64,000 bases of DNA from Micromonospora sp. CB01531. GTDB lineage: Bacteria; Actinomycetota; Actinomycetes; Mycobacteriales; Micromonosporaceae. Every line of letters starts with the position of its first letter. Positions within the stretch are counted from its first letter, which is position 1. The translations under genes and the position numbers were made by a program. The DNA is taken from contig NZ_LWLS01000067.1 of assembly GCF_001905095.1 (NCBI RefSeq), forward strand, positions 1 through 64,000, written 5' to 3'. Under the pieces are notes generated by a model, which saw only the letters and a list, made by a program, of their open reading frames with translations, did no database searches and was not told the DNA's origin. Below are positions 28,184 to 37,353 of the stretch, piece by piece.

Positions 28184-29245
28184 ATGGCCACCGACGAGTC
28201 TTCCGCCCGGAGCGGGCGGGACCGTGACGATTCGGGCAACACCTCGGGCGGACGGGACGGCTCGGGGCGGACCGGGCCGGTCGGCCCGGACGAGGGCCCG
28301 GAGCGCCCGGCGCAGTTGCCGGGCGCCGGGTGGCAGGCGGCGCTCAGGCGCACGGTCCGGGAGTTTCAACAGGACAACCTGACCGATCGGGCGGCCGCGC
28401 TCACCTACTACGGGGTGCTCGCGATCTTTCCCGGCATGCTGGCGCTCATCTCGGTGGTGGGCCTGCTCGGCCCGGGTGCCGTCAAGGGCGTCAGGGACAC
28501 CCTCGACCAGACGGCGCCGCAGCCGACCATCCGGCACATCATCGACATCGCGATCGCCCAGGCGGGCAGCTCGGGCGGCCTGGCCAGTATCGCCGCGGTC
28601 GTCGGTGTGCTGGGCGCCTTCTGGTCGGCCTCCGGCTACATCGCCGCGTTCATGCGTGCCTCCAACACGATCTACGACGTGCCGGAGGGCCGGCCGATCT
28701 GGAAGACGCTGCCGATCCGGCTCGGGGTGACCGCCCTGGTCGGGGTGATGCTGCTGGCCGCCTCGGTCATCGTGGTCTTCACCGGCCGGCTGGCCACGCA
28801 GGTGGGCAGCGCGATCGGCCTGGGCTCGACGGCCGTGACCGTATGGAACATCGCCAAGTGGCCGGTGCTGCTGATCCTGGTGAGCCTGATGTTCGCCATC
28901 CTCTACTGGGCCTCGCCGAACGCCCGCCACGGTGGCTTCCGCTGGGTGAGCCCCGGCGGCGTGCTGGCCGTGGTGATCTGGCTGGTCGTGTCCGCGCTGT
29001 TCGCCCTCTACGTGGGGAACTTCGGCTCGTACAACAAGACGTACGGGTCGGTGGCCGGCGTGATCGTCTTCCTGATCTGGCTCTGGCTGACCAACATCGC
29101 CATCCTGCTCGGCGCGGAGTTCGACGCCGAGCTGGAGCGGGGCCGCGCCATCGCGGCCGGGCACCCCGCCGAGTCGGAGCCGTACGTCGAGCTGCGCGAC
29201 GACCGCAAGCTCAGGAAGAAGCGCACGCCCCCCACCGGGCGCTGA
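28184..29245 (+). CDS. YihY/virulence factor BrkB family membrane protein
   Basis: A 353-residue inner-membrane protein. A charged, glycine-rich N-terminus of about 50 residues leads to the family start REFQQDNLTDRAAALTYYGV. Six TM helices follow, with ASIAAVVGVLGAFWSASGYI, the FGSYNKTYGSVAGVIVFLIW motif and a cytosolic tail. The protein was once called ribonuclease BN by mistake; its true role is unknown. The ATG at 28184 has GGGAGGG upstream. Confidence 0.93.
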   Translation: MATDESSARSGRDRDDSGNTSGGRDGSGRTGPVGPDEGPERPAQLPGAGWQAALRRTVREFQQDNLTDRAAALTYYGVLAIFPGMLALISVVGLLGPGAVKGVRDTLDQTAPQPTIRHIIDIAIAQAGSSGGLASIAAVVGVLGAFWSASGYIAAFMRASNTIYDVPEGRPIWKTLPIRLGVTALVGVMLLAASVIVVFTGRLATQVGSAIGLGSTAVTVWNIAKWPVLLILVSLMFAILYWASPNARHGGFRWVSPGGVLAVVIWLVVSALFALYVGNFGSYNKTYGSVAGVIVFLIWLWLTNIAILLGAEFDAELERGRAIAAGHPAESEPYVELRDDRKLRKKRTPPTGR

Positions 29246-29385
29246 CTCCGCCGCGCCGTCCTTCCGCCGCTCCCGCCGCTCCCGCCGCGGCCCGGGCCGG
29301 CGGCGGTCGGGCGCACCGTGGTTCGGCCAGATGGCCGACCAGGCGCTGTCGGGCGGTCACGCCACGCTGTCCATTGATCTGAAGA

Positions 29386-29406
29386 GGATCACGCTTTTCG
29401 TGATCC
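29386..29406. promoter_or_regulatory. 8-bp inverted repeat GGATCACG-N5-CGTGATCC
   Basis: A perfect inverted repeat with loop CTTTT in the ROK promoter region. It could be a regulator site or a weak terminator for the YihY gene upstream; there is no U tract. Confidence 0.45.
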
Positions 29407-29415
29407 ACACCCCGG

Positions 29416-29437
29416 CTTTTGTTCACATGGACAAAAG
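29416..29437. promoter_or_regulatory. candidate ROK operator CTTTTGT-N8-ACAAAAG
   Basis: A perfect 7-bp inverted repeat (29416-29422 and 29431-29437), about 115 nt upstream of the ROK start. The left part CTTTTGTTCA and right part CAAAAGTTT both recur upstream of the ThuA/sorbosone dehydrogenase gene (53471-53520), suggesting one regulator for both. Confidence 0.6.
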
Positions 29438-29551
29438 TTTGGATCAGATGTGCCGAAGCTATGGACACGTGACCCGGAAGACTCCTACTGTGTCGGACAC
29501 GACACGTCGCCGTTGCGTCGATGTGAACCACTCCGATGCGGAGGTGTGCCG

Positions 29552-30730
29552 GTGCGGACTGTGGACCCCCTGCACGTACGACTCCTGCGACTGCTCCGGG
29601 ACGAAGGGGCGGTGTCCCGGGCCGAGCTCGGCGACCGCCTGCAGATGCCCCGCCCCCGCCTGCTCGCCGAGTTGGAGCGGCTGGTCGGGCTCGGTTACGT
29701 CGCCGAGGCGGGGCTGGCCGCGTCCCGTGGCGGACGGCGCTCCACGCTGGTCGAACTGAGCCCGCACCTGCGCTTCGCCGCGGTCGACCTGGGCGCCAGC
29801 TCGATCGACGTCGAGGTGGTGAACGGCCGGCTCGAGCCGGTGGCCGCGTACACCGAGGCGGCCGACATCCGCTCCGGCCCGAAGGTGATCCTGCAGCGGG
29901 TCAGCGAGCTGCTGCACAAGGCCAAGGTGGACGGCGCGTACGAGCGGCTGGACGCGGTGGGCATCGGCGTCCCCGGGCCGGTGAGCTTCCGGGACGGCGT
30001 GCCCGTCTCGCCGCCGATCATGCCGGGCTGGGACCGCTTCCCGGTGCGCGAGGTGCTCACCCGCGAGCACGGCTGCCCGGCGGTGGTCGACAACGACGTG
30101 AACATCATGGCGATCGGTGAGCGGCACGGCGGCGTCGCCCACTCGGTGGACGACTTCCTGCTGATCAAGATCGGCACAGGTATCGGTTGCGGCATCTACC
30201 TCAACGGCGAGGTCTACCGGGGCACCGACGGGTGCGCCGGCGACATCGGCCACATCCAGGTCGACCCGAACGGTCCGATGTGCTCCTGCGGGAACCTCGG
30301 CTGCCTGGAGGCCGTCTTCAGCGGTGCCGCGCTGGCCCGGGAGGCCACCGCGGCGGCCCGGGCGGGGGTCTCCCCGGCACTCGCCGACCGGCTGGCCGCG
30401 CGGGGCGCGGTGACCGCGCTGGACGTGGCGCAGGGGGCGGTCGAGGGGGACGTCACCTGCATCCAGCTCATCCGCGACGGCGGCCGCCGGGTCGGCAGTG
30501 TGCTGGCCGGGCTGGTGAGCTTCACCAACCCGTCGATGATCGTGATCGGCGGTGGGCTCGCCCAGCTCGGCCACATCCTGCTCGCCGAGATCCGCAGCGT
30601 GGTCTACCGCCGGTCGCTGCCGCTGGCCACCGGCAACCTGCCGGTCGTCCTCTCCGAGCTCGGCCACCGGGCCGGGGTCGCCGGCGCCGCCGTGCTCGCC
30701 AGCGACCTGGCCTTCGGGGAGGCGTCGTGA
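29552..30730 (+). CDS. ROK-family transcriptional repressor
   Basis: A 392-residue sugar-responsive repressor. The N-terminal winged helix (LHVRLLRLLRDEGAVSRAEL) binds DNA; the C-terminal ROK fold has the phosphate-binding DLGASSIDVEVV, IGTGIGCGIYLNGEVYRG and the zinc motif GHIQVDP then CSCGNLGCLEA. The GTG at 29552 has GGAGGTG 5 nt upstream. It precedes a sugar ABC importer and probably controls it and other AAAAG-site genes. Its stop lies in a 12-nt direct repeat bounding a family A repeat. Confidence 0.94.
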   Translation: MRTVDPLHVRLLRLLRDEGAVSRAELGDRLQMPRPRLLAELERLVGLGYVAEAGLAASRGGRRSTLVELSPHLRFAAVDLGASSIDVEVVNGRLEPVAAYTEAADIRSGPKVILQRVSELLHKAKVDGAYERLDAVGIGVPGPVSFRDGVPVSPPIMPGWDRFPVREVLTREHGCPAVVDNDVNIMAIGERHGGVAHSVDDFLLIKIGTGIGCGIYLNGEVYRGTDGCAGDIGHIQVDPNGPMCSCGNLGCLEAVFSGAALAREATAAARAGVSPALADRLAARGAVTALDVAQGAVEGDVTCIQLIRDGGRRVGSVLAGLVSFTNPSMIVIGGGLAQLGHILLAEIRSVVYRRSLPLATGNLPVVLSELGHRAGVAGAAVLASDLAFGEAS

Positions 30731-30789
30731 GCGCGAGGAGTGAGCCGGGTTTGCGAGCCCCGCAGTCGCGAACTGAGGAGGCGTCGTGA
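30719..30789. repeat. 12-nt direct repeats GAGGCGTCGTGA bounding the family A element
   Basis: Copies at 30719-30730 and 30778-30789. The first contains the stop codon of the ROK gene; the second contains a GTG (30786) with GAGGAGG upstream. If the intervening DNA and one copy are removed, the ROK stop and that GTG overlap as GTGA, the arrangement expected of coupled genes. Confidence 0.8.
30727..30777 (+). repeat. interspersed repeat, family A, copy 2
   Basis: Starts GTGAGCGCGAGGAGTGAGCC and ends GCAGTCGCGAACTGAGG, nearly the same as 6517-6565. It sits exactly between the ROK stop and the next gene's ribosome-binding site. Confidence 0.85.
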
Positions 30790-30902
30790 CTCAGCACGAA
30801 GACGGGGCCGTTCCGGGACGGCGCGGGGCCGGTGGGGCCGGCCAGGGGATGCGCGCCGTCCCGGAACCGCCCGCCGCGCCAGCGGACAGTAAGGAGGCCG
30901 AC

Positions 30903-32462
30903 GTGACAAAGCCGCTGGTGGCGGCCCCCGCAGACACCGTCGCGGGCGAGGTGGTCCTGCGCCTCACCGACGTCGTCAAGACCTTCCCGGGGGTACGCGC
31001 GCTGGACGGGGTGCAGCTGGAGGTCCGGGCCGGCGAGGTGCACTGCCTGCTCGGTCAGAACGGCGCCGGCAAGTCCACCCTGATCAAGGTGCTCGCCGGG
31101 GTGCACCGGCCGGACTCCGGCGAGGTCGAGTGGCGCGGTGAGCCGGCGAGCTTCGCCAACCCGCAGGCCGCGATGCGGGCCGGGATCGCCACCATCTACC
31201 AGGAGCTCGACCTGGTCGAGGACCTGTCGGTGGCGGAGAACGCCTTCCTCGGCCACGAGCCGCGCCGGCTCGGCTTCGTCCGCCGCGGCCACATGGCCCG
31301 GCGTACCCGGCAGATCCTGGCCCGGCTCGGCCACCCGGAGATCCCGCCCGGCCGGCTGGTCCGGCACCTGCCCGCCGCCGGCAAGCAGATCGTCAGCATG
31401 GCCCGGGCGCTCTCCCACGAGGCCCGACTGATCATCATGGACGAGCCGAGCGCGGTGCTCGCCCACGACGAGGTGGGCAACCTGTTCCGGATCATCCGGG
31501 AACTCACCGCGCAGGGCATCGCGGTCATCTACATCTCGCACCGGCTGGAGGAGATCCGCGAGATCGGCGACCGGGTCACCGTACTCAAGGACGGCCGGAC
31601 CACGGCGGCGAACCTGCCGGCCCGCGACACCCCGACCAACGACCTGGTCGCCCGGATGACCGGGCGGACCATCGAGTACGTCTTTCCGGAGCGCCCGGCC
31701 GACGAGACCGCCGGCGCGGAGCTGCTGCGGGTCGACGGGCTGACCCGGTCCGGGGAGTTCGCCGACGTGTCGCTGGCCGTGCGGGCCGGGGAGATCGTAG
31801 GCATCGCCGGGCTGGTCGGTTCCGGCCGCTCGGAGCTGTTGGAGACCATCTACGGCGCCCGGCGGGCGCACGCTGGCACGGTCCGGATGGGCGGCCGGAC
31901 GCTGCGCCCGGGCAGCGTAGGCGCGGCGGTACGGGCCGGCATGGGCATGGCCCCGGAAGAGCGCAAGAGCCAGGCGCTGCTGCTCGGCGAGCCGATCTAT
32001 CGCAACGTCACCCTGGCGACCTTCGGCCGGTACGCACGCCTCGGCTTCACCGACGCCCGCCGGGAACGGGCCGAGGCGGAGCAGATCGCCGACTCCCTGG
32101 AGCTGCGGCCCCGCGACGTACGTCGCCCGGTGCGCACCCTCTCCGGCGGCAACCAGCAGAAGGTGGTGGTCGGCCGGTGGCTGCTCGGGGACACCCGGCT
32201 GCTGCTGCTCGACGAGCCGACCCGGGGCGTGGACGTGGGCGCCCGGGCCGAGCTGTACCAGGTCATCCGGGCCCTCGCCGCGCGGGGCGTCGGGGTGCTG
32301 CTGGTCTCCAGCGAGGTGCCCGAGGTGCTCGGCCTGGCCGACCGGGTGCTGGTGATGCGGGAGGGCCGGGTGGTCCGGGAGGCCCCGGCCGGCGAAATCG
32401 ACGAGAACACCGTGCTCGACCTCGTCATGGCGGGGTCCCTCATGGAAGGCGCGCCGGCATGA
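30903..32462 (+). CDS. sugar ABC importer, duplicated ATP-binding protein (RbsA/MglA class)
   Basis: A 519-residue ATPase with two nucleotide-binding domains. The first has GQNGAGKSTLIKVLAGVHRP, an atypical signature (HLPAAGKQIVSMARAL) and IIMDEPSAVL. The second has GLVGSGRSELLETIYGARRA, LSGGNQQKVVVGRWL and LLLLDEPTRGVDVGA, the usual pattern for ribose/xylose/inositol-type importers. AAGGAGG lies 5 nt before the GTG at 30903; an upstream in-frame GTG at 30786, with a ribosome site made by the repeat, would add 39 low-complexity residues. The stop overlaps the permease start (ATGA). Confidence 0.93.
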   Translation: MTKPLVAAPADTVAGEVVLRLTDVVKTFPGVRALDGVQLEVRAGEVHCLLGQNGAGKSTLIKVLAGVHRPDSGEVEWRGEPASFANPQAAMRAGIATIYQELDLVEDLSVAENAFLGHEPRRLGFVRRGHMARRTRQILARLGHPEIPPGRLVRHLPAAGKQIVSMARALSHEARLIIMDEPSAVLAHDEVGNLFRIIRELTAQGIAVIYISHRLEEIREIGDRVTVLKDGRTTAANLPARDTPTNDLVARMTGRTIEYVFPERPADETAGAELLRVDGLTRSGEFADVSLAVRAGEIVGIAGLVGSGRSELLETIYGARRAHAGTVRMGGRTLRPGSVGAAVRAGMGMAPEERKSQALLLGEPIYRNVTLATFGRYARLGFTDARRERAEAEQIADSLELRPRDVRRPVRTLSGGNQQKVVVGRWLLGDTRLLLLDEPTRGVDVGARAELYQVIRALAARGVGVLLVSSEVPEVLGLADRVLVMREGRVVREAPAGEIDENTVLDLVMAGSLMEGAPA

Positions 32463-33571
32463 CCGAGACGACACCTACGGCCACACCGGAACGGGCGGCG
32501 GGTCTGCCGGCCCAGTCGCCGCCGGTCGACCCGGCCGGGACCGCGAAGTCCGAGCCGCCGGCCCGGCTCTCCTGGTGGCGCGGTGACGGGGGCGAGGGAG
32601 CCCGGCGCAACCTCGGCCTGCTGGCCACCCTGCTGGTGCTGGTCGTCATCGGCATCCTCACCCGGCCCGACCTCTACGGCAACGCGAGCTGGGTGTGGGG
32701 CAACACGCTCACCATCCTCAAGCTCGCCTCGGTGGTCGGGGTGGTCACCGTCGGGATGACCTTCGTGATCATCGGTGGCGGCATCGACCTGTCGGTCGGC
32801 GCGATCGTCGCGCTGGCCGGGGTGTGGTCCACCACGCTCGCCACCCAGAGCTACGGCGCCGGCGGCATGATCTTCAGCGCGCTGACCGTCGGGCTCGCGG
32901 TCGGCCTGGTCAACGGCCTGCTCATCTCGTACGGGCGGCTGGTGCCGTTCATCGCCACGCTGGCCATGATGGTCGCCGCCCGCGGCCTGGCGGCCGAGAT
33001 CTCCGACAAGCAGACCCAGGTCTCGAACGACACCTTCATCAACGGCATCGCCAGCACGAACGTGCTCGGCATCCCGCTGCTGGTCTACATCCTCGCCGCG
33101 GTGGTGGTGGCCGGCTGGGTACTGCTCAACCGCACCACCTTCGGCCGCCGCACGGTGGCGGTCGGCGGCAACCCGGAGGCGGCCCGGCTCGCCGGCATCA
33201 ACGTCCGCCGGCACACCCTGCTGCTCTACGCGCTCTCCGGGCTGTGCTGCGGCATCGCCGCGGTCATGCTCACCTCGCAGGCCACCTCCGCGCAGGCGGC
33301 CATGGCCAACCTCTACGAACTGGACGCGATCGCCGCCGCGATCATCGGCGGCACGCTGCTCAGCGGCGGGCGGGGGACGATCGTCGGCTCCCTGCTCGGC
33401 GTGATCATCTTCTCGACCATCACCAACCTCTTCGCCATCAACGGCCTCTCCACGGAGGCTCAGAACATGGTCAAGGGCGGCATCATCGTCGCCGCCGTCC
33501 TGGTCCAGCAGGTCCAGTTCGGCAGCCTCACCCAGTTCCTCCGCCGCAACCGGGCCACCAGCACCACCTGA
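32459..33571 (+). CDS. sugar ABC importer permease (RbsC class)
   Basis: A 370-residue integral membrane protein. About 60 hydrophilic residues precede the helices; signature parts are VTVGMTFVIIGGGIDLSVGA, FIATLAMMVAARGLA, AVGGNPEAARLAGINV and AAIIGGTLLSGGRGTIVGSL. These are diagnostic of ribose/xylose/inositol-type permeases working as dimers with a single duplicated ATPase. Confidence 0.94.
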   Translation: MTETTPTATPERAAGLPAQSPPVDPAGTAKSEPPARLSWWRGDGGEGARRNLGLLATLLVLVVIGILTRPDLYGNASWVWGNTLTILKLASVVGVVTVGMTFVIIGGGIDLSVGAIVALAGVWSTTLATQSYGAGGMIFSALTVGLAVGLVNGLLISYGRLVPFIATLAMMVAARGLAAEISDKQTQVSNDTFINGIASTNVLGIPLLVYILAAVVVAGWVLLNRTTFGRRTVAVGGNPEAARLAGINVRRHTLLLYALSGLCCGIAAVMLTSQATSAQAAMANLYELDAIAAAIIGGTLLSGGRGTIVGSLLGVIIFSTITNLFAINGLSTEAQNMVKGGIIVAAVLVQQVQFGSLTQFLRRNRATSTT

Positions 33572-33663
33572 TCCGACCGCGACACCGGCGGCCACCTCGA
33601 CAGCGACGGTGGCCGGGCCCAGCACACCCATTTTCACCCCACCACCTCATCCAGGAGGCCGTC

Positions 33664-34716
33664 ATGACAACGCAGGGTCGCGACCTGTCGCGCCGCCGGC
33701 TGCTCTTCGGTGGAGCAGCGCTCTCCGCCGGCGTCGTGCTCGCCGGCTGCACCAGCAACGAGAAGGCGCCCACCGCCGCGCAGACCAAGGCCGCCGCGAC
33801 CGGCGGCAACAGCGAGCCCGGCAAGAAGGTGACCATCGGCTTCTCCGCGCCGGCCGCCGACCACGGCTGGATCGCCGCGATCACCAACAACGCCAAGGCG
33901 CAGGCCGGGGCGTACTCCGACGTGGAGCTCAAGTCCGTGGAGGCCGGCGCCGACGCGGCGGCCCAGCGGGCGGCGCTCTCCACCCTGATCTCCCAGAAGC
34001 CCGACGTGATCGTGCTGCTGCCGCACGACGGCAAGGAGCTCAACGCGTTCGGCCTGGAGGCGATGAAGGCCGGCATCCCGGTGGTCAACCTGGACCGGGC
34101 CTTCCCCGACGCCCGGGCCTACCGGCTGCAGATCAAGGGCGACAACTACGGCATGGGGGTGGCCGCGGCCACCTACATCTACGAGCAGCTCAAGGCCAAG
34201 GGCGTCAGCAACCCGGTCATCGGCGAGATCCCCGGCATCGACTCGCTGGAGCTGACCCAGGAACGCTCCAAGGGCTTCGCCGACACCCTGGCGTCGTACG
34301 GGCTGAAGGTGGCCAACCGCCGGCCGGCCGAGTTCACCGCCGACTCCGGCCAGCAGGCGGCCACCGGCCTGTTCCAGGCGCTGCCCAAGATCGATGCGCT
34401 CTGGAACCACGACGACGACCAGGGCATCGGCGTCCTCGCCGCGGTCAACCAGGCCAACCGCAAGGAGTTCTTCATGGTCGGCGGCGCCGGCTCGAAGAAG
34501 GCCATGGAGGACATCCAGGCCGACAACACCGTCCTGAAGGCGACCGTCACCTACAGCCCGTCGATGGCCTCCTCGGCCATCTCGCTGGCCCGCCTGATCG
34601 GCCAGAACAAGGGCATGTCGGACCTGGTGGAACTCCAGGTCCCGAAGGAGATCGTGCTCGCCTCCGAGACGATCACCAAGGAGAACGCGGGCGACTACCT
34701 GAAGCTCGGGTTCTGA
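33664..34716 (+). CDS. sugar ABC importer substrate-binding lipoprotein
   Basis: A 350-residue periplasmic-binding-protein-like (type 1, ribose-class) protein. The N-terminus has both a twin-arginine motif and a lipobox (LSRRRLLFGGAALSAG, then VVLAGCTS), suggesting Tat export with lipid anchoring. VTIGFSAPAADHGWIAAITN, DVIVLLPHDGKEL and GIPVVNLDRAF line the sugar site. It completes the ATPase-permease-binding protein set. The ligand is a pentose, hexose or cyclitol; inositol is attractive because a Gfo/Idh enzyme and inositol-phosphate synthase follow, but this is inference. Confidence 0.93.
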   Translation: MTTQGRDLSRRRLLFGGAALSAGVVLAGCTSNEKAPTAAQTKAAATGGNSEPGKKVTIGFSAPAADHGWIAAITNNAKAQAGAYSDVELKSVEAGADAAAQRAALSTLISQKPDVIVLLPHDGKELNAFGLEAMKAGIPVVNLDRAFPDARAYRLQIKGDNYGMGVAAATYIYEQLKAKGVSNPVIGEIPGIDSLELTQERSKGFADTLASYGLKVANRRPAEFTADSGQQAATGLFQALPKIDALWNHDDDQGIGVLAAVNQANRKEFFMVGGAGSKKAMEDIQADNTVLKATVTYSPSMASSAISLARLIGQNKGMSDLVELQVPKEIVLASETITKENAGDYLKLGF

Positions 34717-34736
34717 TACACGGGGGGAGACCCACC

Positions 34737-35942
34737 TTGTCCAATCACGACAAAGTCCTGCGGGTCGGCATGGTCGGCTACGCGTTCATGGGCGCCGCGC
34801 ACTCACAGGCGTGGCGCACTGTGAACCGCGTGTACGACCTGCCGGCGCGGGTGCGGATGGCGCTGATCTGCGGCCGGGACGAGCTGAAGGTGGCCGACGC
34901 CGCCGGCCGGCTCGGCTGGGAGGGGCACACCACAGACTGGCGGCGGCTCGTCGAGTCCGACGAGATCGACGTGGTTGACATCTGCACACCGGGGGACAGC
35001 CACTGCGAGATCGCCATCGCCGCGCTGGCCGCCGGCAAGCACGTGCTGTGCGAGAAGCCGCTCGCCAACACCGTCGAGGAGGCCCGGCAGATGGCGGCCG
35101 CCGCCGCTCAGGCCCGGGCTGCCGGGACCCGGGCGATGTGCGGTTTCAACTACCGCCGGGTGCCAGCGGTCACCATGATGCGGCAGCTCGTCGCGGACGG
35201 GCGGCTCGGCGAGATCCGGCACGTGCGCGCGGTGTACCTGCAGGACTGGATCGTGGACCCGCAGTTCCCGCTGGTCTGGCGGCTGCAGAAGGACAAGGCG
35301 GGCTCCGGCGCGCTGGGTGACATCGGTGCGCACATCATCGACCTCACCCAGTACGTCACCGGACAGCGGATCACCGGGGTCAGCGCGGTGACCGAGACCT
35401 TCGTCAAGGAGCGGCCGTTGCCGGCCGGGTCGAGCGGCCTGGCCGCGCAGGCCGACGGCCACGGCCAAGCGATGGGTCAGGTCACCGTGGACGACGCGGC
35501 GGCGTTCGTGGCCCGGCTCGACGGCGGGGCGCTCGCCACGTATGAGGCGAGCCGGTTCGCCACCGGCCGCAAGAACGCCCTCCGGGTGGAGATCAACGGC
35601 TCGCTCGGCACCCTGGTCTTCGACCTGGAACGCCTCAACGAGCTGGAGTTCTACGACGCCACCCGGCCCACCGCCGAGCAGGGCTTCACCCGGATCCTGG
35701 TGACCGAGGGGGACCACCCGTACATGTCGGCCTGGTGGCCGCCCGGCCACATCATCGGCTACGAGCACTCCTTCACCCACCAGATGCGCGACTTCGTCGA
35801 GGCGATCGCCACCGGCACCGACCCGGCGCCGTCGTTCGCCGACGCGTTGCAGGTCCAGCTGGTGCTGGACGCGGTGACCCGCTCGGCGGAGCTCGCCAGC
35901 TGGACGGAGGTGGAGCCGGCGCTGGCCGAAGTGGCCGCCTGA
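34737..35942 (+). CDS. Gfo/Idh/MocA family NAD(P)-dependent oxidoreductase
   Basis: A 401-residue cytosolic dehydrogenase of the glucose-fructose oxidoreductase/inositol dehydrogenase family. The N-terminal Rossmann fold has VGMVGYAFMGAAHSQAW, then VDICTPGDSHCEIAIAALAA and GKHVLCEKPLAN with the catalytic EKP lysine; GDIGAHIIDLTQYVTG supplies the conserved His. The TTG start at 34737 has GGGGGGAGA upstream and lies 20 nt after the binding-protein stop, so it belongs to the importer operon and probably oxidises the imported sugar or cyclitol. Confidence 0.94.
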   Translation: MSNHDKVLRVGMVGYAFMGAAHSQAWRTVNRVYDLPARVRMALICGRDELKVADAAGRLGWEGHTTDWRRLVESDEIDVVDICTPGDSHCEIAIAALAAGKHVLCEKPLANTVEEARQMAAAAAQARAAGTRAMCGFNYRRVPAVTMMRQLVADGRLGEIRHVRAVYLQDWIVDPQFPLVWRLQKDKAGSGALGDIGAHIIDLTQYVTGQRITGVSAVTETFVKERPLPAGSSGLAAQADGHGQAMGQVTVDDAAAFVARLDGGALATYEASRFATGRKNALRVEINGSLGTLVFDLERLNELEFYDATRPTAEQGFTRILVTEGDHPYMSAWWPPGHIIGYEHSFTHQMRDFVEAIATGTDPAPSFADALQVQLVLDAVTRSAELASWTEVEPALAEVAA

Positions 35943-35993
35943 CCCACGTGGCGCCTCGCGTTGGCTGGGGTGCCGCCTGACCCATGCGGCGCC
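35934..35993. repeat. 22-nt direct duplication across a stop codon
   Basis: GCCGCCTGACCCACGTGGCG... at 35934-35955 recurs at 35972-35993 with two mismatches. The first copy includes the stop codon of the Gfo/Idh gene. The remaining intergenic DNA to 36204 shows no gene. Confidence 0.65.
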
Positions 35994-36204
35994 CGTAGGG
36001 CGTCGCCCGAGGAGGTTTCCCGGAACCTGACCGGCGAGGGCCCGCCGCGGTTGCGCCCCGCGGGGGGGGATGAGGTCGGATTCCGGGGAACGTGCCACCG
36101 GAGCCCCTCCGGCGCGGCACGACCAAGCACGGCCCGCCGGTGCGGCCGGACCGGGATTCCCCGGCCGCACCGGCGGACCGACCCGACCCTGGGGAGGGAG
36201 CACG

Positions 36205-37353
36205 ATGCGTACGGGTGTCTGGCTGGTGGGAGCGCGCGGCTCGGTCGCGACCACCAGCATCGTCGGGGCGCTGGCCCTGCGGGCCGGGCTCACCGACCCG
36301 ACCGGTTGCGTCACCGAGCTGCCCGAGCTGCGCGGGCCCGCCCTGCCGGCCTTCGCCGACCTCGTCCTCGGCGGCCATGACGTGGTGGCCTGCCCGCTCA
36401 GCAAGCGGGCCGAGTCGCTCGCCGCCGCCGGGGTGCTGCCCGGCCGGCTGCTGGACGCCCTTGGCGGGGAGTTGGCCAGTGTCGAGGCGGCGCTGCGCCC
36501 CGCCCCGACCGAGGGCACCCAGGCCGAGCGGGCTGCCGTCGTGGCCCGCGACCTGACCGACTTCCGGAGCCGGCACGCTCTGGACCGGGTGGTGGTGGTC
36601 AACGTCTCCACCACCGAGCCGGCCGCCACCGCGCACCCGGCCCACCACGACCTCGCCGCGCTGCGGGACGCGCTGGCCGGCCCCGCCGAGGTGCTGCCGG
36701 CCAGCTCGCTGTACGCGTACGCGGCGCTCACCGCCGGCTGCCCGTACGTCGACTTCACGCCGTCCACCGGGGCCCGGCTGCCCGCGCTGGCGGCCTTGGC
36801 CGAGGAGCGCGGCCTGCCGTACGCCGGGAACGACGGCAAGACCGGGGAGACCCTGGTCAAGGCGGTGCTCGCGCCGATGTTCGCGATGCGGAACCTGGCT
36901 GTGCGCTCCTGGTCCGGGCTGAACCTGCTCGGCGGCGGGGACGGTGCCGCGCTCGCCGAGCCGGCCGCCAACGCCGCCAAGGTGATCAGTAAGCAGCGGG
37001 TGCTCGGCGAGACCCTCGGCTACGTCCCGCAGGGCGACACCCGGATCGACTACGTCGAGGACCTCGGCGACTTCAAGACCGCCTGGGACCTGATCACCTT
37101 CGCCGGCTTCCTCGGCACCCGGATGCGGATGGAGTTCACCTGGCACGGCTGCGACTCGGCGCTGGCCGCCCCGCTGGTGCTCGACCTGGCCCGGCTCACC
37201 GCCGCCGCGCACGCCGTCGGCCGCCGCGGCCCCCTCGCCGAGCTGGCCTTCTTCTTCAAGGACGGCATCGACGCGCCCGCCCATTCGCTCGCCGAGCAGT
37301 GGACGGTGCTGTGCGACTTCGTCGCAGGGCTGCACGCCGGAGCCGGGCGATGA
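36205..37353 (+). CDS. inositol-3-phosphate synthase family protein
   Basis: A 382-residue NAD-dependent cyclase family member: VWLVGARGSVATTSIVGALA is the NAD site, NVSTTEPAA and YAGNDGKTGETLVKAVLAPM are family motifs, followed by SWSGLNLLGGGDG and FKTAWDLITFAGFLGTRMRM. The classical enzyme converts glucose 6-phosphate to myo-inositol 3-phosphate. GGGAGGGAG precedes the ATG. It is the first gene of the Ebo-like operon and overlaps the prenyltransferase gene (ATGA). In this setting it probably makes a cyclitol phosphate precursor, taking the place of the sugar phosphate cyclase EboD of other ebo clusters (inference). Confidence 0.92.
   Translation: MRTGVWLVGARGSVATTSIVGALALRAGLTDPTGCVTELPELRGPALPAFADLVLGGHDVVACPLSKRAESLAAAGVLPGRLLDALGGELASVEAALRPAPTEGTQAERAAVVARDLTDFRSRHALDRVVVVNVSTTEPAATAHPAHHDLAALRDALAGPAEVLPASSLYAYAALTAGCPYVDFTPSTGARLPALAALAEERGLPYAGNDGKTGETLVKAVLAPMFAMRNLAVRSWSGLNLLGGGDGAALAEPAANAAKVISKQRVLGETLGYVPQGDTRIDYVEDLGDFKTAWDLITFAGFLGTRMRMEFTWHGCDSALAAPLVLDLARLTAAAHAVGRRGPLAELAFFFKDGIDAPAHSLAEQWTVLCDFVAGLHAGAGR

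Larger units (their letters stand above)
29246..29551. other. 306-nt promoter region of the ROK/sugar-ABC locus
   Basis: No gene. It holds an 8-bp hairpin (29386-29406) and the operator-like palindrome at 29416-29437, in a locally less GC-rich stretch (about 29370-29450) that probably contains the promoter. Confidence 0.6.
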
